A DNA stretch of 64,000 nucleotides from NCBI RefSeq assembly GCF_000150275.1, contig NW_002060943.1, positions 8,502,066 through 8,566,065 on the forward strand. The letters run 5' to 3'. This document shows positions 38,001-48,954 of this stretch, piece by piece. The notes under the pieces were generated by a model that saw nothing but the letters and a program-made list of their open reading frames with translations, did no database searches and was not told where the DNA came from. This DNA comes from Trichoplax adhaerens. Taxonomy: Eukaryota; Placozoa; Uniplacotomia; Trichoplacea; Trichoplacidae. A program made the translations under genes and the position numbers. Each line of letters starts with the position of its first letter. The first letter of the stretch is position 1.

Positions 38001-41000
38001 GAATGAGTCCAGAAAGCAGTAAATGTCATCCTCCACGATGAAGCCTATCAAAAGTTTGCGAGGTATGAATCAATTGTTTTAATTATAAATGATTGCATTC
38101 AGGGTTAAAAGCAGCAGTGCATATTTACTTTTCTTTTAGTATAAGGACATAAAATTCATAATTACTGTATGGCATTTCGTATAAAATTTAGATAAGTCAA
38201 GTTTTTTAGATTCTACACTAAATAGAATAGCGTAATGCTGTATACCAAAGAATTATAATTCACAAGTAAGTAATTATGAAACCTCTAAAATACAGACTAT
38301 ATGAATTGCATGAAAGAGATAGTCAGGATTTAGTGTTAAATATAATAAAGTAAAATATACGTATTATTATTCTAGATTTTTATACCTGGTTTTCAGCAAT
38401 TGCATGATGTAAGCGTTTAATCTCAGAATCTTCACTGCAATTTAGTTGCACCTAATGGATTTTATTATTCATCGAGAATTGCCACATTAACGAGTTAGTT
38501 AAAAGCTAAGTTACCAGAGTATAACCAGTATGCTTATTACTAGTCTGTGTTATTTAAAATATATTCTTTGACTTACTGTTTCATAGTTTGTCATTAGATG
38601 AATGGCTATCGATTTCTGTTGATGATTATGTTTAACAGTTTCCTGATATTGTTTGCTATAATAGATATTTCCAACCCTGACAGAAACTATATAAAATGTA
38701 TCATTAGAAGTTGATGGTAGTAAGCTGCTCTTGTAATTTGAGAACGTTTGAGGTTAAATAGGAGACTCTACTCTTTTAAGGATTACATCATGAACAATTA
38801 AAAAAAGAAGAAGTTTCAATAGGTATTGGCTCACCATAATATAGTAAAATAAAATATATTAAAGTACAACCAATCCAGGCATTTATTGTCGTAGAAATAA
38901 ATAAGACCATAAGTATAATATCACAAATCGTCGGAACAATAAAAAAACAAAATTGCCTATAAAAGAGAATGCTTTGATTTAGTATTTATAGTATTCGAAA
39001 TCCAATCTAGTTAAAAATATTGAACTACATCTGATCTGTGCATAATAACATGACGCAGCTGTTATGGTATACTAATTTTAAACGAATTAAATAGATCTAG
39101 CTATGAGTTTAGTGGTGTATAATCACGTACTCCAGTACATCAAATATACTATTAAGCCCATAAATGATATCCGCTGCCTTGCTTGCTAATTCTCGATTGC
39201 TTAAATTAATGAACCAATAATAAGATTGCCTAAATAGTACAACAGTTCATTCAGTTAATTTTTATAGATCCACAAGTCAAGAATAAATCTTTGTGAGCTC
39301 TCTTAATTAGAGTTGCAGCCTGTTAAAATATAGCTAAGTTATATTATGAATAGCAACTTACTGTTGGACACAACTGAATATTTGCACTTGAGTTGACATT
39401 AAAACGGAATGCCTTAACTTAGTCCAGCATAATATTCGTATATTTGTTATTAATCCAACTCTTCCTAAACAGTATTATATCAAAGAATCAAAGTAGAATG
39501 CATATTAAATTTAATTGCTTTTACCGATCTGATTTCATAGTATTACAAGTTATAAACAATTATCAATAGAAATGGTATCTATTGAATGGATGTTATACGA
39601 TTAAGAACAGTAGATATTAAATTTTCATTGGTATATTTGCTAGCAATACTTTAATAATCTGGACCATCTGTTTCTACTTACCATCACTACCGTTAAGAAG
39701 GAATTTACACGTCGCTAAAATAGCCATGTATTTAATTAAAATTTGCGCTTTACTGGAATCTATTACGCTATCCACTAGATCGATAAGATTTTACAAGAAT
39801 AAAGTTAGTGATGATTGCAGATGTAATTGAGTAGATATAATCAATTTATATCATTTTCATTACTTGTTATTAGAATACTTAAAATCGATAAACAACAGAT
39901 CAGTATAAATATATGATCATAAGCTAGCTCTAACTGAAAGAATTACCAATAAGTTTAACATATATCATGGCTAAAAGATTAATTGCTCGCTCCAACAGAA
40001 CCAAAATAATACACATCATGATGTATACATAGCTCCTACAAAGAAGAATATTAGACATGAAGGGGTTAGTGTGATTAGATTTGCAACTCTAGTATTACTA
40101 AAAATAGGAGTTCATCATAGTAGGTTCTGTTCTCATAATAATCTATTGCAAATTAATTATAACGTACGAAAATAGCCTTGGATACCAAAATTTAAGCACA
40201 TTTTGGATACGGTGGTTTAACGATTCTTGCTGTTGATTTGTTTCCAGCTCTTCATGCTAAGAATTAAAGAGGTAAAATGAATATCACATATTTGCTTTAC
40301 AATTAGTCGATCATAAGATATTTTATTCTAACGGCTTAGTCCATGTCCATTGATTCTATCCATTTCATTAATAGTATGCCTTATTAACGAAAATATAGTG
40401 TTGTAATACACCAATTACTCAACTTAGCATGCAGTAAAATTATTGTACGTCATGAATGCCATAATTAGATGATTAAATATAACAAAGTATCATTATAATA
40501 AGGATTTCAAACAACGCAAAGCAGAGGTATCACAAGATTGCTGACGTAATAGTGTATGTTAATTTCATGCTTGTTTCTCATATACAGTAGTAAGATTTAC
40601 TACGCTATCAAAAATTTTTATGATCCGCAATACTAGTCATGCATATTATTCAGTATGAACAGTTATTACCCTTCATGGCTGATAAATAATTATATACTTA
40701 CTGTGCTATACAACTTAGCTGATCTTATTGTGTTCTACAATTAATGGCAGTATTTCTACATCGATACAGTCGAAATTTAAAGTAATTATTATGAAACAAT
40801 ATCGATATATTACCTTATTCAGCTTTGTAATAAAATGGAACAGAACAACGCGTATTATATATCTGAATTTGACTGCTTCTCATCATTGATATATTAGATC
40901 GGAAAAATAGCTAATCAAATACCGAAATTGAACACTATTATATTACTTACTAATAGAGGATAATTCTGGTCTTGTAAATTAATGGAGTTGTAATCAAAAG

Positions 41001-44000
41001 ATTTTCTTTGTCGAAATAATAATATACTATGATATATCAATGGTAGTAAGGCAAGTAGAGTAGCTATGTAGCGGATAGCAAAACAAATAGCCAATGCTAC
41101 TTTGCCTAAAGATAAAAATGGTAATAAAATAAAGTCACTCAGCCTAAAAATTTTAATATTAGAAGATTTATGTTAGGATATTATTTAATACAGCCCATCA
41201 TTATAATCTTCTATGAAAGAAAGTCTACTTTATATCGTATCATGCTAAGTTCCTACCTTCGCTATTGAATTGCCACCACCATTCCGAAATATCATTGAGC
41301 GTAAAGTAGCAAGTATCAACGGTCAGTACGGCTATAACGAAGATGAGGAAAGGTAATACTTGCAAGCAATGATGCATTCTTGGTCGTGCTCTTCGGTAAG
41401 CCTGCCAGATAATTAGCCATCCTAAGCTTGTACATGCCACATTAACTGCAACATAATCAGCTGGCAATTGTCTGTCATCTAGGTTAACGATAACAAAGTA
41501 ATATTTCTAACTGGACGGAAATAAATTTATGCCCATTATCGAGATATGAAACAGATAAAAGCCTTTCTAAATATAACAAAGTTAATTCTCTTCGTCAAAG
41601 TAGTAAGATATCATAATATTTCGGATATAAGAAGTAAATATATCAGTTGTTCAAGTTAACATCCATAATATATAATTAATTGAAATGTAAGACTATCAAA
41701 TTTACCGATAAATTTTATTTTCTTGCTATGTTACTGTACTATCGTTTTTAGCAATAACAACGTCGTAAAAATTATCGTTGTATGAAACATCAGGTAAATC
41801 TTGACACTTTCCGCTACATCATTTTATAGAATCGTTCAATATTGTTCATCTATAAAATGTACACATCCAAAATCCTAGCTATACCGGCTGTATCAGTTAT
41901 GACCTGATTATATATTTCCAGTAAATGGATATCAAAATCAGGGGGATTAAGTTCTAATCATTTGATAATTAATATCTCATATACTAAGTCGCTAAAATTT
42001 ACATGAAACAGTAATCCACTAGTATTGTGCCTTTACGCTGCATTCCAGTTGGCTTAATTGTTATTTATTGAGCAGAGTATCGTAAATGCAGGTAGCATAT
42101 AATAAAGACATATAAACTAGAATATTACCCTCAAGAAGTAGTTTAAATTGTTATTTTTATAATACGGAATCCTCTGCTTATTATAATAATTAGTAATAAG
42201 TACTGTGTCCAAGATAAACTGTAATTTAATAAAGTTGCCAGATGTTATAATTTTGTTATATCTTTACTTAGGTCCTTAGAAAATAGATTGTCTTTTTTCG
42301 AGAAACTTTTTTGTTAAAAAGAAAGGATGATCCTAAACCAAATCTTATAACTTCAAGTTAATAACCTTACTGGCATCCTAAGTAAGTGACTACCGTATTC
42401 TGTCATTCTGTAAGTAAGCATAATTTATTCCTTCAATTGATAGCACTAAAGTATGGATTAACATTTTAGATTGTGAAGGGTATCAATGCAGATAGTTGGG
42501 TGTCCTTATTAGTCTTCGTAGGAATTAAAGATGCAACTTTTGATCAATTTCTATATTCTCAACATCATATTTTACGGCATAACAGATTACTTCAACATTT
42601 CTAGTGTAACTATCATCTTGATTGATCGATTGATAGCTATAGGGACAGATCTTGAGTAACGATATCGGTGACATTTCATCTTACGCTAATTTTTTATACT
42701 CTCTAGAAGGGGATAATCAAATCATTAAATATCTTAAAACTTATATTAATGTCTTATAATTAGGTTAGGAGAGTTACTACCTCCTACAGTAGCTACTTTG
42801 GTCAAGACCACTCTTAACTCATGAGATTAGCAATAATATTCATTATTGCCTTTCTAAAATATGGCCTACATTAAAGAATTAAGTCGCCTGGTAGTATTGT
42901 AAAAATTACTTTTAGCCTGGATTCGTTTTTGGCATGAACGGCTATCCTCTTAAAAGGTAGTTACGAAAGGGTTAAGATTATTATTCTTTCTTTTTGTCAG
43001 CCTGTTGTTGAATTGAATCTACTTGAATATCATGATCACTATGAGACTGTAGCTATTAAACATGCATTTCGTTACTTACGATCATACAATAGTTTTAAAA
43101 ATAAATGTATATTCATAAATGATACAAGCGCTACCTAATACCAAGATTTATAGGGCAACGATAAGGAAAATCCTAAACTTGAACGCAATTCATAATTAAC
43201 CTAATATTTATCATTCATTTTTATGTAAGACACTACCCGCCCTAAAAGGTAATTTATCGGAAGTTCTTTCTGATTGCAAAAACAAGCATCGTTGAGAAAG
43301 ATATAAACTTGATAGCAAGATCATTGTCACGGTAGTCAATTCTGCCACTGCTGAAAATAAATTGACAGCAATCGAATTACTTTCCACCATAGAATAAAAC
43401 AGAGATCGCCACTGTCAAAAGTTACTGTTTAGAGGGGCTTGTCAGTATTTTCATTTCTAAGGATATATATCGACGTGGCGGAAAATTTTGTTTATCATGC
43501 ATGTATCGGCAGATTCGATGCTCTGTTTCTGTTATGAAAGCCATTACTAATAGACTAAGATTATGGTAGTAAGACATTTGATGAAAAAGCAACTGTAATT
43601 GATAAAGTAAATAGTAGTGAATACAATTTCTGCATTGCAAGATTATTAACTGAGAAAGATTGACAGTCAAAAAGAAGGTTCGTACAGCAAGCGGACAATA
43701 CAATATAATAATCCATTCCAAATTGTTCTGCTGTCATGTAAACCTTTAAAATACGGTAGTCAAGTTAATAAGTCATTCGGCGTTATTCTTAGGCCAATGA
43801 CTTTAGTTTGCAACTTACCGGTAAAGATAGACAAAATGGTTGAAACGAACCAAGTTAACAAGATAAGTATACCAATAGCAAGAAAAATTTGGTTACATAA
43901 TCGGATTGCTTTTATTTGCTGTCTTTGTTGTTGATTCGTTCTATTCGGCCAACAAGCTGAAAAGTAACTTTGAATTAAGACAATCAAGGCAGAAAGTAAT

Positions 44001-44161
44001 AATAAACCAGCGGCAGTAAAAGTTTGATAGTAGCACAAAGTTAAAAGTTCTTTTAGTGAAATAGTTAGCGATAATCCATTATATCCAGTACAAAATGGAT
44101 AAGTTTTGTTAAGTTGAGTGGTAGACATATTGATAGGTGATACTTTCCGATTTATTGACAC
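35093..44161 (-). CDS. Divergent ABCB6 paralogue with all ATPase motifs lost (putative pseudo-transporter), 23 exons
   Basis: Minus-strand exons: 43819-44161, 41257-41478, 40951-41105, 40168-40256, 39947-40035, 39682-39774, 39362-39464, 39131-39229, 38835-38956, 38577-38686, 38386-38451, 37919-38044, 37752-37828, 37323-37380, 37072-37157, 36887-36944, 36670-36774, 36243-36316, 36037-36137, 35820-35941, 35538-35632, 35233-35301, 35093-35147. They sum to 2517 nt, 838 residues, open throughout. Introns fall at the same places and phases as in the neighbour ABCB6, with one extra intron (38687-38834). TMD0 keeps its layout (SEWWWQF). Diagnostic membrane-domain blocks are recognisable: NAWIGC, MTNYETV, VGDLVLF. 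The nucleotide-binding domain is aligned but altered: Walker A reads GSPTSGKDA (Lys640 kept, Ser/Thr lost), Q-loop IPKE, signature FRVED instead of LSGGE (738-742), Walker B LIED, H-loop His replaced by Asn797, and no A-loop Tyr. ATP hydrolysis seems very unlikely. It could pair with ABCB6 as a non-catalytic half or act as a receptor or scaffold; that is inference. An internal ATG at residue 12 is an alternative start. Confidence 0.88.
41479..43818 (-). other. First intron of the ABCB6 paralogue
   Basis: A 2.3-kb intron at the same position and phase (GG|AT junction giving GDDRQLPADY) as the 1.8-kb first intron of ABCB6. I see no repeat array and no supported gene inside; a 99-codon minus-strand open frame at 43422-43721 has no recognisable content. 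Confidence 0.7.
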
Positions 44162-46169
44162 GCGTTTTGACGCTTAATATTTAACAGATCGGCTATTATG
44201 ATCCGGCATAATTCTGGTAATTGTATTATTGAGTCAAAATTGTCAATTGATCTACAGGAATATGTCCTGATTTATCCTTGAATAATAGGCAATTTGTATA
44301 ATGTATTGTGATAATGCTTTTGAATATCACAAGTTCTAGACGAATAAGATAGATTGATGCCATCATCATGAATGTGATTATTACCTTGGACAATATAATG
44401 GCTTAATTTTGTATTGAGGCTATTATTAGATAAAGTAGCAGGATGCTATGGCTTGATCCAATCACGCATTGTCCAGTGAGAACATTTAATAGCACCATAC
44501 TTGAAAATAGTTTAGTTTCAACATTGTTATGACATAAAAGTAAAATGACTTTTTTTAGAAAGAGGAATAGCCTGGTTCATATTGTTTATCGAATTGATTT
44601 TGAATAGTATCAACATCGAATCAGTCAATCCTTTGCAGCGATGCATCGATGATTATAAATGCTGATTTGGATATCCTGATTTTAATATTTGATAAAGTAC
44701 ATAGCGTACAATAATACTAAATTAGATGAAATTGACAATCTTGACACAGATTTCATACTTTATAGTCGTGCTTTTATTGGTTTTTAGTGAATAAATTATG
44801 AATAGTCAATAGTACAATTTCATAAAATTCTTGGATTTCCATCGATAGGCAATGAAAAATGGCTTAAAATCTTCTTAATAGTGCCAGTAGTAGTTTTAGG
44901 AAACTATTAATAACTAAATATTTTTTGAGTATCATATTAAATTCCATTTCATGATGTAGCACCATTTAAACTGTATCAAAGATGGAGAAAACGATTTGGA
45001 AGTTAACGATTTAGATCAATTTAGTGGCCATAAGCTACCGTACTTATTCTTCATAACGACTGTAATCGTACATTATTTAACAGCAATTGTAGTTCGATAT
45101 TTCAAGTCAAATTTTTTATTTAAACAAGTTAAATATCCTTGAAACTTCAATCTGATATCGCAAGACCATTATTATTGATTGGTATAAGATTGTTAATTTT
45201 ATAGCAATAATTCTAATACGGAGATTAAATACTTTGAAGTCGAAGGTTTCGTACTAAAATTGAGTACATATCATTTGATCGGCTCTTTAAAGCTACTTTT
45301 ACGTCTCATTGGCGTGGAGTGTGAAACCGCTTAAAATTTAATTTATAAAGCAGCATATTGTAGTTGGTCATAGAGTCTATTTGCAATAAATCTTATTTCA
45401 AATTGTACAGTATACTGATTAAGCTAATATTTCTTGATTGTGGGAGAAAGGTCTTGAAATTTAGCATTTCTTTGCATGTTGACAGAGTTTGGATATTGTA
45501 GCTAACAAGAGGAGTGACATACCAATATTCTTTGTATCTTATCCGTTTAACATCTTACAAAACTTTACATTGCGATCTACGATAGCAATTTTGATATAGA
45601 AGTAGGATAATTGATAATCTTAATCCAATAGATTAAGATGCTATCACAGAATGAATTCAATTTCATAAGGCTACTCTAAAATATCAGCTGATATAAGACG
45701 CAAAGCTGATATATTCTAATGCAATTGGCAATTCTGACATATTGTGCAAATGTGTTTTTTGTAATTTACAGTTGTAGTTTAGGCATAAGATTTATACGAA
45801 TATCATCACAACATCATTTCCGTTTCTTTGGCCTGCACAAATTTTGAGTACTGTTATCGCTATATATAATGAAGATCTGTATATTATGCTACAGCGATTT
45901 TGACATAAATACTGGGTACTCTGTAGCGACAATTCTTTATTGCCATCTCATTTTTCGAGCTATTTTGGAGTTAAATCGATTACTTGTGGAATAAAAAATA
46001 AACGTACAATATGTAGCAGTAGTTCTGAAGTAGATTTTATCCATTACTTTCTATTCCTTTATTTTCATTCGAAAACCTGTTTTGACATTGAAATCGATAC
46101 AGATTAAAAAATAAATGCATCTAGTAGTAATTCTGAGTTAAATATTGCAGTACGCATTATACTAAATAT

Positions 46170-47190
46170 TAATTTTATTTCATTAGCAGATTAAATGCTA
46201 GAGAAAAATGAATTGAATTTCATGATAGTTTTTACGATTACATTAATACAGATACTGTCTCTTAGATACTAGAAGTACTTAGAACTTGCAATTATGAAGT
46301 CAATCTTTACCAAGCCTACTTCCATTACAATTGATGAATGAGCCAAGGCTGAATGCGTTGTTACATATTATATTTATTTATCATTAATAGTACTTTTATT
46401 TCGTTGGCAGATTAAATGCTAGAGAAAGGTTAACTCAATTTGGTATAGTTTGTAATTTCATTGATATAGACACTGTCTCTTGGACATTAGAATTGCTTAG
46501 AATTTGCAATGATGAGGTCAATTTTTTTCCAAGCCTACTACAATTGTACTTAGTCTATGAATTTAGACTGGATATGATATTAGTATTATATTTATCCATA
46601 CTTGATAGTATTTTTATTTTGTTTGCAGATTCAACGTTAGAGAAAAGTGTAGTGAATTTGTTATAGTTTTTAGCATTCATTGATATAGACTCTAGAATTG
46701 TTTAAAATTTGCAATTACGAAGTCAATTTTTACCAGGCCTGCCTCAATTATACTTGGTTCATCAGTCCCAAACTGAATTTGAGGTTACTCATTATATTTA
46801 GTGTTATTAGTATTTTTGTTTCGTTAGTAGATTACATGCTAGAGGAAAGTTAACTAAAGTTGGTATAGTTTTTAGGTTTTATGATTCCATTGATATTGAC
46901 ACGGTCTGTTCCATAGTAGAATTGCTTAGAATTTGTAATCATACTTGGTCCATCAGCCCCAGACTGAATTTTGAGGTTACGCATTATATTTGCGCTTAAT
47001 AGTACTTTTATTTCGTTAGTAGATTAAATGCTATAGAAAAATTCACTAAATTTGGTATAGTTTTTAATTTTTACGATTCCATTGATATTGCTAACATCTA
47101 TTCCATAGTAGAATTGCTTAGAATTTGTAATTATGAGGACAACTTTTACCAAGCCTGCTTCAATTACACTTGGTCTATGAGCTCAGACTG
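46170..47190. repeat. Imperfect tandem repeat, unit about 190-220 bp, five copies
   Basis: Each copy carries TTTCGTT[AG]G[CT]AGATTAAATGCTAGAGAAA, then GGTATAGTTTTTA, CATTGATAT, GAATTGCTTAGAATTTG, and CCAAGCCT with CAATT. Marker block starts: about 46175, 46397, 46614, 46818 and 47010. Copies are strongly diverged and shorten toward the right. Confidence 0.8.
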
Positions 47191-48480
47191 ATACCTACTG
47201 ATGCACTTGTGAGTAACGATAGTCAATTAGTTTATTGACAGGGATATGCGTATAATCGACGAAGAGCATTCGATCTAGTTTAGAGTTTCATATCAATCAG
47301 ATAACAAAAATGATCAACGAATACAAGTAGCGTAATAATGCAAGGATATTAAGATTAAGTAATAAAATAAATAAATAGAATGCTGAAAGGATTAAAAATC
47401 GGTACGGATACACTTGTGAAATGATACCTATTGCCCCGATCTAGCCATTTTATTGATATTGTCTATGATACGAACATCCAGTTGATACTGAGTAAGTATA
47501 CTAATAATGTAATTGATTATTATACATATATATTACTGATTTTGGGTTAGAAGATGGATTTATTTAGATGAATAATATTACGATTGTTACTATCTTCATC
47601 TGTCGCTTAAAGTAGTTCATTATATGTGGTACATCATTATTATTACATATGCATAATGTAATTTCATATAGCTGTGTTTGGGATTATTATTTGACTTACC
47701 ATTTTCGATCTATACTCGTATTTACAATTATCTCCAAAGTTATGGGCGCAATGTTGTGGCATTTTGGGTAGGATAGTATTTGATCTCGTATCAGTAAAGA
47801 TCATACTTAATAGCTGGCACTGCAGTGAAAGATATATACAGTACTATGATTGCAGTCATTATGTATGACCAAGGACTACATCAAACTGTTTCAAACTATC
47901 TTCTCCCACCAAAATGATACTCCACAATTTATGACTCCATTTTTGAAGGAATGAGCGTTGGTGACTATCATAACTATTGGACCAGAGGGAGATTGTTTAG
48001 GCGGGGAAATCTGACTGTCTGGATGCGCCACATTTCCCTGATTGGCTAAAAATATTTGAAAAGATAGAAGAAAGTGCTTCCAGCAATCTATTTGATCGGC
48101 CACTTCTCTGATCGATAACTGATTACTCTCTTAGCTTTATTGGATGAAGAGGAGGATTTAATAGGCCCCAAGTAGAACATCAATAACTACGTATATTCAT
48201 TTTTAATTTTTATTATCAGAAATGGAATTAGTATGGCAAGGTGTGCCAGTTGGGCTAGTAAGGAGTTGAAACTGTGCCATTCAGTGCAACCGCACCGGGC
48301 GCATTCCAATATTGACTTTTTACTTATTGTATGAAAATGTGGATGACGCAAGAGTTGTGGTGTTTTCACTTCAGCCACATTGGCAGTTGATTGAATTGCG
48401 CATGCTTCAGCCGCTCCATTGACTACAGATTGTTCACAGTCAGTACCAACCAGCCAATTCATTGTCAACCGTAGTCAGAT

Positions 48481-48755
48481 TTATACAGTACTGTACGTAC
48501 GCGTACACTACTGTATACTGGGTCATACTGTATAGAAGTAATAATTCGTTTTTTTTTTGAGCTACTTGTGGTACAGGCCTTACAGTACAACCCGTTTACA
48601 GTGTACAGTATACAGTACTGTACACTGTACAGTACAGTTCTTTACTAGCTTTGATTGAGTCTTTCATACTGTACTGTACTGTATTGTACTGTACAGTACA
48701 GTACACTGTAAAACATACCCTACAGTACTTCCTGTACAGTGTACAGTACAGTATA
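48481..48755. repeat. Large GTAC/CAGTACTG palindrome cluster with an inverted repeat
   Basis: Dense ACTGTAC/GTACAGT runs. 48598-48637 and about 48669-48712 are near reverse complements separated by a 30-bp AT-rich loop, so the DNA or RNA can form a hairpin with a stem of about 40 bp. It ends 200 bp before the ATG of the downstream membrane protein gene. Confidence 0.8.
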
Positions 48756-48954
48756 TCACCGACTAACAGAAAAGTACAGGGTATTTTTCTAATAGTCATC
48801 AGGGACTGGATACTACAAGTGTTTATTTATTTATTATTTTTGTCGTCGTAGTAGACTTTCGTCTTCGTCTTACTAGTGGAAGTGTTGGTTGTTGGGAGAA
48901 AATTACTGTCGAGTTTATTTCATTGATACTTCAAAATTGGAATTCAACAGCCAA

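Larger units (their letters stand above)
44162..48954. other. Region between the divergent ABCB6 paralogue and the IgGFc-type membrane protein gene
   Basis: 4.8 kb shared upstream region. It holds a five-copy imperfect repeat (46170-47190) and, near the right edge, a large GTAC palindrome cluster (48481-48755). No gene is supported; open frames at 47891-48468 (-) are short and without recognisable content. Confidence 0.6.

Noticed and set aside
35093-44161. Reading the second ABCB6-like gene as a plain pseudogene
   Set aside because: Every exon is open, phases agree at each junction and total length is within one codon of the parent. No stop or frameshift was needed. A pseudogene is not excluded, but the sequence does not favour it.
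48596-48851. Overlapping open frames rich in Tyr-Cys-Thr on both strands
   Set aside because: They translate the GTAC palindromes themselves; the similarity of both strands comes from self-complementarity.
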